This document shows positions 5,565 to 11,722 of a stretch of DNA of 11,722 nt, piece after piece (position 1 is the stretch's first letter; every line of letters begins with the position of its first letter). The stretch is from Bacillota bacterium. Its GTDB lineage: Bacteria; Bacillota; Clostridia; Lachnospirales; Lachnospiraceae. The notes beneath the pieces are model-generated. The model did not search any database, was not told the origin of the DNA, and was given only the letters and a program-made list of their open reading frames with translations. Location of the stretch: contig JAEZLY010000245.1 of the NCBI GenBank assembly GCA_023414985.1, forward strand, positions 1 through 11,722, written 5' to 3'. The position numbers and the translations under genes are program-made.

Positions 5565-7068
5565 TAAGGTACCGGATAAGACAGCTTATGCTGATGAAAA
5601 AGAGGCAATTACTTTTCGAGAGGTTTATCTAAAGTCACGGGCAATCGCCACCTTTCTCCACCGCAGAGGGCTTCGGAAGGAACCTGTAGTTGTCTTTATG
5701 GAGAAGCATCCGGCTGCCATCGTTGCTTTCTACGGGGTCATCTACTCCGGCTGTTATTATGTTCCGATTGATGAAGAAATACCAAAGCACCGGATAGAGC
5801 TGATCTTTCGAAATTTAAATCCGAGGGCGGTCCTGTGCGATGAGAATACAGCGCAGAAGTTATCGGAGTATTCCTTCCGTGGTGAGGTCTATCTATATCA
5901 GGATATCATCAGGGAAAAACCGGAGGAGACAATACTTCAAATAATTCGCGACGGACAGATTGATATAGATCCGATCTATATTGTATTTACCTCGGGGTCC
6001 ACCGGTATTCCGAAGGGAGTGGTGGCCTGCCACCGCTCAGTGATCGATTATATCGAGCAGTTATCTGAAGTACTCAGGGTGAATGAGGAAACGGTGTTCG
6101 GTAACCAGACACCGCTTTATGTGGATGCCTGTTTAAAGGAGCTTTATCCCACCCTAAAATACGGAGCTACTGCCTACCTTATTCCAAAGAGACTGTTCTC
6201 CTTCCCGCTGCAGCTGGTGGAATTTTTAAATGAGCATAAGATCAATACGATTTGTTGGGTGGTATCCGCTCTAACGATGATTTCCGCCTTCGGCGCACTG
6301 GAAAAGGAGATCCCTCGTTTCCTGCATACGGTTGCTTTTGGCAGTGAGGTGTTTCCAATCAAGCAATATAGGTTGTGGAAGCAGCATCTTCCAAGTGCCC
6401 GTTTCATTAACCTATACGGACCAACGGAAGCTACAGGAATGTCCTGTTATTATGAAGTAAATCGGGATTTTGAATTGGAGGAGATGATACCGATCGGTCA
6501 GCCCTTTCGAAATACTGAGATTATACTGTTGGATGAGAACAATCAGGTTCCGGCACCCGGTAAGGAAGGGGAGATCTGCATCCGTGGTACTTCCCTGACC
6601 CTTGGTTATTATAAGAACTTTGAGAAGACCAATGAGGTCTTTGTCCAGAATCCACTGAACCAGGCATATCCGGAGCTGATCTACAGAACAGGAGATATCG
6701 GCAGATATAATGAGAGAGGCGAGCTTCTGTTCGTATCCCGTAAGGATAATCAGATTAAGCATATGGGTCACCGTATCGAATTGGGCGAGATTGAGATCGT
6801 GGCGAATTCCATCGATGTCATGAAAAGTGCCTGTGCAGTCTTTGATCCGGAGAAGAAGAAAATCATCCTGTATTATGTCGGAAATCTGACTGTGGCACAG
6901 GTGGCAGAATTTCTGAAAGAGAAGCTGCCAAGGTATATGGTTCCGAATGTCATAGAGCCACTGGACAGTATGCCCCTAACCCCTAACGGCAAGATCAACC
7001 GGATGCTGCTGAAGGAGTTCTATTATAGGAAAGCAGAACAGAAACACTTAGTAAAGATAGAGAGCTGA
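5518..7068 (+). CDS. DltA-like amino acid adenylating enzyme (AMP-binding ligase)
   Basis: A stand-alone adenylation domain of the ANL superfamily, about 516 residues, close in size to DltA. It activates an amino acid with ATP and loads it onto the carrier protein encoded next. Core motifs in order (numbering from 5518): TSGSTGIPKG (158-167), the YVDAC segment with Asp203 at the place that binds the substrate alpha-amino group, YGPTEATG (300-307), YRTGD (389-393), the hinge RKDNQIKHMGHRIELGEIE, and the C-terminal NGKINR with catalytic Lys492. By eye, the position of the D-Ala-selective Cys of Bacillus DltA is Ala or Ser here, so the substrate may not be D-Ala. The frame opens at 5497, but AGGAAAGG (5507-5514) favours ATG 5518 or 5524. 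The start overlaps the racemase gene by 47 nt, implying coupled translation. Confidence 0.88.
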   Translation: MTMQRNIMEYLEQIVDKVPDKTAYADEKEAITFREVYLKSRAIATFLHRRGLRKEPVVVFMEKHPAAIVAFYGVIYSGCYYVPIDEEIPKHRIELIFRNLNPRAVLCDENTAQKLSEYSFRGEVYLYQDIIREKPEETILQIIRDGQIDIDPIYIVFTSGSTGIPKGVVACHRSVIDYIEQLSEVLRVNEETVFGNQTPLYVDACLKELYPTLKYGATAYLIPKRLFSFPLQLVEFLNEHKINTICWVVSALTMISAFGALEKEIPRFLHTVAFGSEVFPIKQYRLWKQHLPSARFINLYGPTEATGMSCYYEVNRDFELEEMIPIGQPFRNTEIILLDENNQVPAPGKEGEICIRGTSLTLGYYKNFEKTNEVFVQNPLNQAYPELIYRTGDIGRYNERGELLFVSRKDNQIKHMGHRIELGEIEIVANSIDVMKSACAVFDPEKKKIILYYVGNLTVAQVAEFLKEKLPRYMVPNVIEPLDSMPLTPNGKINRMLLKEFYYRKAEQKHLVKIES

Positions 7069-7121
7069 ATGATGGAATATTAAATAATCAGAAAACGTGC
7101 CTGGCACGATAAGGAGGTCCT

Positions 7122-7349
7122 ATGGAGACAATACTTGAGATTTTGAGCGGCTTACACCCGGAGGTGGATTTTGAGACCTGCGAGACCCTGATCGATGATA
7201 AAATTATAGATTCCTTTGACATTGTATCAATTGTCACAGATATCAGCGACGAATTTGATATCACGATCCCGGTGGAGGAGATTGTACCAAAAAATTTTAA
7301 CTCTGCAAAAGCCCTATATGCCATGGTCGAACGGCTGACAGAAGAATAA
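7122..7349 (+). CDS. Acyl/aminoacyl carrier protein (DltC-like)
   Basis: A 75-residue carrier protein of normal length for the family, acidic and helical. Ser31 in IIDSFDIV is the predicted 4'-phosphopantetheine site, in the usual D-S-h-D/E context at the start of helix 2. It would carry the amino acid activated by the preceding ligase as a thioester and hand it to the membrane acyltransferase encoded next. AAGGAGG at 7111-7117 lies 4 nt before the ATG. The 53-nt gap after the ligase gene contains a short hairpin, CGTGC with GCACG (7095-7107). The sequence around Ser differs from typical DltC (LDSMG) and is closer to general acyl carrier or peptidyl carrier proteins. Confidence 0.85.
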   Translation: METILEILSGLHPEVDFETCETLIDDKIIDSFDIVSIVTDISDEFDITIPVEEIVPKNFNSAKALYAMVERLTEE

Positions 7350-7364
7350 AGGTCAGGGGCGCCT

Positions 7365-8954
7365 ATGCTGTTTACATCCTATCGGTTTATTTTATTCATA
7401 CTGGTTTTATTCCTTCTTTATTATCTTGTTCCGAAACGTGTCCAATGGATGCTGCTGCTTGCGGCGAGCTATCTTTTTTACAGCTTTGCGGGTGTACAAT
7501 ACCTTGTCTATATCCTGGCGACTACGGTTACGACCTATCTGGTCAGCCGAAGATTGAATCTGATACAGACAGTACAGGAGCTGTATCTGAAGGAGTATAA
7601 GGCTTCCATGGACAGGGAAGAGAGGAAGGCTTACAAAGCGAGGATGAAAAAGAAGCAGAGGAAATGGATGATCCTCTGCATGATATTTAATTTTGGTATT
7701 CTTGCAGTAATCAAATATTTGGACTTTGCCATCATTAATATGAATGGACTGCTTAAGCTGTTCAATGCAAAACCGATGTCACTGATCGGATTTGTCCTTC
7801 CGTTGGGAATTTCTTTCTACACCTTTCAGACGATGGGATATCTCATCGATGTATATCGGGAGAAGTACCCTTATGAGAAAAATATAGCCAAGCTGGCATT
7901 ATTTATATCCTTCTTTCCACAGCTGATTCAGGGGCCGATCAGCCGCTTTGATGATTTGAGCAAGACCTTATATTCCGGACATTCTCTGGATATGAGAAAT
8001 GTGTCCTTTGGTTTACAGAGGATACTTTGGGGATATTTTAAAAAGCTGGTCATTGCGGACCGGCTGCTTATAGCGGTCAATACCATCGTCAAGAATCCGG
8101 AGCAGTATCAGGGGACTTTTGTGCTTGCTGGTATGTTTTTTTATGCAATCACACTCTATGCTGATTTTACCGGTGGAATAGATATCACAATCGGAATTGC
8201 AGAGGTCATGGGAATCCGGGTACAGGAGAACTTTCTCCGACCGTTTTTCTCGAAGTCCATCGCAGAGTACTGGCGCAGATGGCATATTTCCTTAAGCAGC
8301 TGGTTCCGGGAGTATTTGTTTTATCCGATCTCTGTCAGCAAGCCAATGCTGGATCTGTCCAGAAGCTGTAAGAAGAGAACAGGAGAATGGCTTGGCAGAA
8401 GAATATCTATCTATATTGCTTCCATCGTAGTCTGGTTCGTAACGGGCATCTGGCACGGAGCTGCCTGGAATTTTGTTGTCTGGGGATTGGGCAATTGCCT
8501 CGTGATACTGGTATCACAGGAATGTATGCCGTTATATGAGCGTTTTCATGCAAGCTTTCATGTGAAGCATACTTTTGGTTACAGGTTGTTTGAGGTGGTT
8601 CGGACCTTCTGGCTGATGAGCTTTTTACGAGCTTTTGATTGTTACCGAGATGTCGGAACAACCTTTCGGATGTACGGAACGATCCTTACAAAAAGTAATC
8701 TCGGTGAGGTGCTGAACGGAGGCTTATTACAGCTGGGCTTAAGTTCCATGGATTATCTGATACTGACCTTATCGGTCCTTATATTGCTTACAACAAGCTT
8801 GCTCGGCAGAAGGGGAAGTATCAGGGAACTGCTGGCTCAAAAGCCGTTACCGCTCAGGTATGCCTCCTGTTTCCTGCTTTTTCTGTGTATTTTGATCTTT
8901 GGGGCATATGGAGTCGGATATGATGCGAATCAGTTTATCTACAGTCAGTTCTGA
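7365..8954 (+). CDS. MBOAT family O-acyltransferase (DltB/AlgI-like)
   Basis: A 529-residue polytopic membrane protein of the membrane-bound O-acyltransferase family. It begins LFTSYRFILFILVLFLLYY, which matches the AlgI/DltB-type N-terminus. Further family marks are LPLGISFYTFQTMGYLIDVYR (about 145-165), FFPQLIQGPISR (183-194), FLRPFFSKSIAEYWRRWHISLS with His307, and the catalytic GIWHGAAWNF with His364. In DltB and AlgI systems this protein takes an acyl group from a carrier or acyl donor on the inner side and passes it across the membrane. Here the donor is likely the aminoacylated carrier protein encoded 15 nt upstream. The ribosome binding site before ATG 7365 is weak (AGGGGCG), so translation may depend on coupling to the carrier gene. 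The last 80 residues hold two more hydrophobic segments. Confidence 0.92.
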   Translation: MLFTSYRFILFILVLFLLYYLVPKRVQWMLLLAASYLFYSFAGVQYLVYILATTVTTYLVSRRLNLIQTVQELYLKEYKASMDREERKAYKARMKKKQRKWMILCMIFNFGILAVIKYLDFAIINMNGLLKLFNAKPMSLIGFVLPLGISFYTFQTMGYLIDVYREKYPYEKNIAKLALFISFFPQLIQGPISRFDDLSKTLYSGHSLDMRNVSFGLQRILWGYFKKLVIADRLLIAVNTIVKNPEQYQGTFVLAGMFFYAITLYADFTGGIDITIGIAEVMGIRVQENFLRPFFSKSIAEYWRRWHISLSSWFREYLFYPISVSKPMLDLSRSCKKRTGEWLGRRISIYIASIVVWFVTGIWHGAAWNFVVWGLGNCLVILVSQECMPLYERFHASFHVKHTFGYRLFEVVRTFWLMSFLRAFDCYRDVGTTFRMYGTILTKSNLGEVLNGGLLQLGLSSMDYLILTLSVLILLTTSLLGRRGSIRELLAQKPLPLRYASCFLLFLCILIFGAYGVGYDANQFIYSQF

Positions 8955-8978
8955 TATTACGATGAAAGGTATTTGTCC

Positions 8979-10058
8979 ATGAAGAAAATCATGATCAATA
9001 TAACTGCTGCAGCACTGGCGCTCCTAATACTTGCCCTGCTGCAGGAATTACTGAAGCCGAAATATATTTCCTCTATCCATGAAGGCAACCTGGTCGAAGA
9101 GTATTATAAAGACAAGAAGCTTCATGATGTGATTTTTATCGGTGATTGCGAGGTGTTCTCCAACATTTCACCGGTGACGCTGTGGGAAGAATACGGAATT
9201 ACAAGTTACATCAGGGGCAGTGCCCAGCAGCTGGTCTGGCAGTCCTATTATCTGCTGGAGGATACGATAACTTATGAAAAGCCGAAGGTCGTTGTCTACA
9301 ATGTACTTGCCATGAAGTACAACGAACCACAGAAGGAAGCCTATAACCGGTTGACGCTGGACGGTATGAGGTTGTCAAAAGCAAAGCTTGGGGCGATTAA
9401 GGCATCTATGACAGAGGAAGAGTCAATGATTACGTACCTATTTCCACTGCTGCGATATCATTCCAGATGGAACGAACTCACAGGCGAAGACGTTAAATAT
9501 CTGTTTCATAAGGATACCCTGTCACACAACGGTTATTTGATGCGGATGGACGTAAAACCGGTCGACATGGTGCCGAAGGGAAAGAAGCTTCCAGATTATC
9601 GTTTTGGTGACAAGGCCTATGCTTACCTCGACCGAATTACGAAGCTCTGCAGGGAGAATAAGATAAAGCTTATCCTGATCAAATCCCCCAGTGTCTATCC
9701 TTACTGGTATGAGGAATGGGATAAACAAATGGTTGACTACGCAAAAGCAAATAATCTGACTTATATCAATTTCTTAAACAAAGCGGAGGAGATGGGGATT
9801 GATTACAGTCAGGATACCTTTGACGGCGGACTTCATCTTAATCTGAGCGGAGCTGAGAAGTTCACCGGGTATTTCGGCAGGATACTAAGCGACGACTTCT
9901 CGGTGCCGGATCATAGAGAAGAAAAGGCTTATAGTAAGATATGGGATAAAAAGATCGATTTTTACGAAGCGATGCGGGAGGACCAGGAAAATGAGCTTAA
10001 GAAATACGGGTACCTAAAAAGCTATGGTGCTGAGGCTCAGAAGCTGGTGAAGGAGTAA
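8979..10058 (+). CDS. Membrane-anchored SGNH-like protein, DltD-like, with Cys at the nucleophile position
   Basis: A 359-residue protein with an N-terminal signal anchor (hydrophobic stretch about residues 6-22) and an extracytoplasmic domain. HDVIFIGDCEVFSNISP (about 49-65) is the block I motif of SGNH/GDSL and DltD-like proteins, but the nucleophilic Ser is Cys57. Near the end, TFDGGLHLNLSGAEKF supplies Asp282 and His286, the probable partners in a Cys-His-Asp triad. DltD and AlgX/AlgJ-like proteins perform the last step of polymer acylation outside the cell. The same role is inferred here from its place directly after the MBOAT gene (24 nt). A TTG at 8973 is in frame, but AAAGG (8965-8969) lies 9 nt before the ATG at 8979, which is preferred. 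The C-terminal 50 residues are charged and helical. Confidence 0.75.
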   Translation: MKKIMINITAAALALLILALLQELLKPKYISSIHEGNLVEEYYKDKKLHDVIFIGDCEVFSNISPVTLWEEYGITSYIRGSAQQLVWQSYYLLEDTITYEKPKVVVYNVLAMKYNEPQKEAYNRLTLDGMRLSKAKLGAIKASMTEEESMITYLFPLLRYHSRWNELTGEDVKYLFHKDTLSHNGYLMRMDVKPVDMVPKGKKLPDYRFGDKAYAYLDRITKLCRENKIKLILIKSPSVYPYWYEEWDKQMVDYAKANNLTYINFLNKAEEMGIDYSQDTFDGGLHLNLSGAEKFTGYFGRILSDDFSVPDHREEKAYSKIWDKKIDFYEAMREDQENELKKYGYLKSYGAEAQKLVKE

Positions 10059-10102
10059 GAAAAGGTTGGATAATACACAAATTTCGAAAGGATGGTTCTA
10101 TA

Positions 10103-10669
10103 ATGAAAAGATTACTCTTACTAATGAGTATCATACTGTTGTTGACAGGCTGCGGAAAGGCTTCTGATCCGGAGAATCTGGTATCGGATAGTACTGCAAA
10201 TGCGGCTACGTCAGATACAAAGAACGAAGCTACAGCGTCAGATGCGTCCGGGAAAGTCGAAGGATTTTCCTTTGATTATAACGGAACAGTAATTCCTATG
10301 AATGTGGATGCAGCACCGATTGTAAAAGCACTTGGGGAACCAACGGACTATTTTGAGGCTGCAAGCTGTGCATTTCAGGGGTTGGATAAGCAGTTTTACT
10401 ATAGCGGCTTTGAACTCGGCACCTATCCTAAGGGAGAGAAAGACTTCGTATCCTATGTAAATCTTCAGGATGATACCGTAGCTACGGATCAGGGAATATA
10501 CCTTGGCTCTACCCTGGAGGATCTGCTTGCCGCATACGGAAAGGATTATACACAGGAGGGAACCTCCTATGTATATAAGAAAGGTGGGACAAAGCTGGTC
10601 TTCATCGTAGAAGAGGATACCGTTATCCAGATTACCTACGGGGCGATTGTGGAGGGGTTAAATAATTAG
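10103..10669 (+). CDS. Predicted lipoprotein, last gene of the dlt-like operon
   Basis: A 188-residue protein with a lipoprotein signal peptide: KR, a Leu-rich core, then lipobox LTGC with Cys17 as the lipid-modified residue. A Ser/Thr/Ala/Asp-rich linker (about 18-50) follows. The rest is a compact beta-rich domain that appears to hold two similar units, one around IVKALGEPTDYFE and one around TLEDLLAAYGKDY, each followed by strands. This recalls SmpA/OmlA- or BLIP-like repeat folds, but I cannot assign a family. It would sit on the outer face of the membrane beside the MBOAT and SGNH proteins. AAAGGA (10087-10092) lies 10 nt before the ATG. The 44-nt gap after the SGNH gene has no promoter that I can see, and the operon terminator follows. 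Confidence 0.8.
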   Translation: MKRLLLLMSIILLLTGCGKASDPENLVSDSTANAATSDTKNEATASDASGKVEGFSFDYNGTVIPMNVDAAPIVKALGEPTDYFEAASCAFQGLDKQFYYSGFELGTYPKGEKDFVSYVNLQDDTVATDQGIYLGSTLEDLLAAYGKDYTQEGTSYVYKKGGTKLVFIVEEDTVIQITYGAIVEGLNN

Positions 10670-10710
10670 TTGTAAAATTCTTTGAGAAAGATAAAGTAAT
10701 AAATATCTGC

Positions 10711-10766
10711 AAAGAAGAACAGTATTCTGATCCGTTACGGGCAGGAATACTGTTCTTCTTTTATTT
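10711..10766. terminator. Operon terminator, probably bidirectional
   Basis: A perfect 17-bp stem pairs 10711-10727 with 10745-10761, with a 17-nt loop containing a further CCG/CGG helix. The right arm runs into TTTTATTTATT. The A-rich left arm gives a T-run in the opposite direction, so it can also serve the converging acetyltransferase gene. Confidence 0.9.
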
Positions 10767-10806
10767 ATTGATAAAATGTATACCGATAACAATATGTTTA
10801 TTTAAT

Positions 10807-11334
10807 CTATTCAGCTTGACCGGTTAGATATCGATAAGAAGGATGATAAAGACCCGTCGGTTCATAGAACTCATCCCCAATATAATGAAAGCCCAGACGT
10901 TCCAGGATCTTTCTGGAGTTTAAATTATTAGGGTTATGCCCGGCAAATAAGTCCGAGGCTCCCAACTGAGAGAATGCATAGTTGATTACAGCTTTCGCAG
11001 CCTCGGAGCCAAGCCCATGCCCCCAATACTTGGGTCTTAGGTGAAAGCCAATTTCATAGATTTTTTTCTCCATATCATAGCAGCGCAGTCCGCAGCAGCC
11101 GATCAGATCCCCATCCTCCAATAGAAAGATTGGCCAGTACTGTATACTGTATTGGGCTTGATTATCTATCTCACGATCAAGCCGCTGAAGGATGTCTTGT
11201 TCGGTGAATACTCCTGACGCGCAGAGAAACCTTGTTACCTGTGGGTCATTCCATAAGCTTTTTGCTAAGTCGATATCTTCTTGCTCCCATATAGAGAATC
11301 CAATCCGTTCTGTTTTCATAAAAAAATTTCTCAT
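10807..11334 (-). CDS. GNAT family N-acetyltransferase (RimJ/RimL type)
   Basis: A 175-residue cytosolic acetyl-CoA-dependent acetyltransferase of the Acetyltransf_3/RimL-like group. Marks are the N-terminal TERIGFSIWEQEDIDLAKSL, the strand-4/helix-3 segment YEIGFHLRPKYWGHGLGSEAAKAVI (RPKYWGHG forming the acetyl-CoA pyrophosphate loop), and the C-terminal NSRKILERLGFHYIG. Relatives acetylate N-termini, amino acids, antibiotics or other small amines; the substrate is not predictable here. An AAGGA element lies 9 nt before the ATG at 11334. A second ATG six codons in lacks a ribosome binding site. It is transcribed toward the dlt-like operon, shares its terminator and is probably unrelated to it. 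Confidence 0.87.
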   Translation of the reverse strand: MRNFFMKTERIGFSIWEQEDIDLAKSLWNDPQVTRFLCASGVFTEQDILQRLDREIDNQAQYSIQYWPIFLLEDGDLIGCCGLRCYDMEKKIYEIGFHLRPKYWGHGLGSEAAKAVINYAFSQLGASDLFAGHNPNNLNSRKILERLGFHYIGDEFYEPTGLYHPSYRYLTGQAE

Positions 11335-11571
11335 ATTTTATATTCCTTGCCCTATTCTAGAGTTGAATTGCCTTATCTTTTATAGAAATCGTTTATGCAT
11401 ATATTATAACATAAGATCTTTGGACATAAATAAAAATCCTTCTTTGACTGCCAATTCTTTATTCTTTCGCCATCGAATAGAATACAGTGCACATGAAGAT
11501 AATGATAAAGCAGTTGTAATTCGAAAGGAATTCGGGTCTGTAACATTGCATGGATAATCGGAGGTGAAATT

Positions 11572-11722
11572 ATGAAGATCGGTAATAATATTGCGCCTCA
11601 TGAGGCATTGGAGCTGCACGAGCTTGTAACCTTTAAAAATGTCTGCGCCACAAAATCTGCGACAATGTCAGCTTTGGTCAAGGATGATGAACTGAAGGGC
11701 ATCCTGCAGCAGGATTTTACTA
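11572..11722 (+). CDS. Start of a small CotF-like spore coat protein (truncated by window edge)
   Basis: An open frame of 50 codons runs off the right edge. GGAGG (11560-11564) lies 7 nt before the ATG, an ideal start signal. The visible N-terminus, MKIGNNIAPHEALELHELV, continues with TFKNVCATKSATMSALVKD and ELKGILQQD. This resembles the helical start of short CotF-like or coat-protein-like sequences of clostridia, where an 'APHE.LELHE' opening recurs. The match is from memory, and only about half or less of the protein is visible. Upstream, CATATATTA at 11398-11406 resembles a mother-cell sigma -10 box but lies some 165 nt away, so its relevance is doubtful. Confidence 0.6.
   Translation, partial: MKIGNNIAPHEALELHELVTFKNVCATKSATMSALVKDDELKGILQQDFT

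Noticed and set aside
6412..6771. Minus-strand frame of 119 codons within the adenylating enzyme gene
   Set aside because: Shadow of a gene with intact motifs on the plus strand; no ribosome binding site.
7095..7107. Short hairpin between the ligase and carrier genes as a terminator
   Set aside because: The stem is only 5-6 bp, no T-run follows, and the next gene clearly belongs to the same operon.
7088..7324. Minus-strand frame of 78 codons opposite the carrier protein gene
   Set aside because: The plus-strand frame has a strong AAGGAGG and a carrier-protein Ser motif; the minus frame has neither.
11192..11557. Plus-strand frame of 121 codons between the acetyltransferase and coat genes
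   Set aside because: It starts antisense to the acetyltransferase, runs into intergenic DNA and has no ribosome binding site or family signature.

Overview
The window looks like chromosome of a spore-forming clostridium, most likely a Lachnospiraceae-type Firmicute. The signs are strong AAAGGAG/GGAGGT ribosome binding sites, TTGACA/TATAAT promoters, a PcrA helicase close to a YerC/TrpR-like regulator, a DUF1836 regulator, a CotF-like coat protein start and a structured RNA resembling the clostridial raiA RNA. No IS element, phage gene, tRNA, rRNA or CRISPR array was seen.

Left part (1-2900). The 5' end of pcrA runs off the left edge on the minus strand. Upstream of it lies a 206-nt plus-strand RNA element (979-1184), closed by a 32-bp stem and proposed here to be raiA RNA. 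Next comes a DUF1836 regulator with a near-perfect sigma-A promoter and a TTG start. It converges on yerC across a shared terminator hairpin. A 57-residue Tyr/Arg/Pro-rich protein follows on the minus strand, preceded by a sigma-K-like promoter.

Central part (2900-10770). Seven plus-strand genes form one operon, from a TTGACA-N17-TATCAT promoter to a 17-bp stem terminator. In order they encode: a membrane-anchored transglutaminase-like protein with Ig-like repeats; a cofactor-independent Asp/Glu-type racemase; a DltA-like amino-acid adenylating enzyme; a carrier protein; a DltB/AlgI-like MBOAT acyltransferase; a membrane-anchored SGNH/DltD-like protein with Cys where the nucleophilic Ser is expected; and a lipoprotein. 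The inferred pathway is as follows. The racemase makes a D-amino acid, the ligase activates it and loads it onto the carrier, and the MBOAT protein passes it across the membrane. The SGNH protein then transfers it to an extracellular acceptor, assisted by the transglutaminase-like protein and the lipoprotein. The gene order and added partners differ from the canonical dltXABCD operon. This is the best candidate in the window for an undescribed system.

Right part (10770-11722). A GNAT acetyltransferase lies on the minus strand, converging on the operon terminator. At the edge is the start of a plus-strand gene resembling small CotF-like coat proteins.
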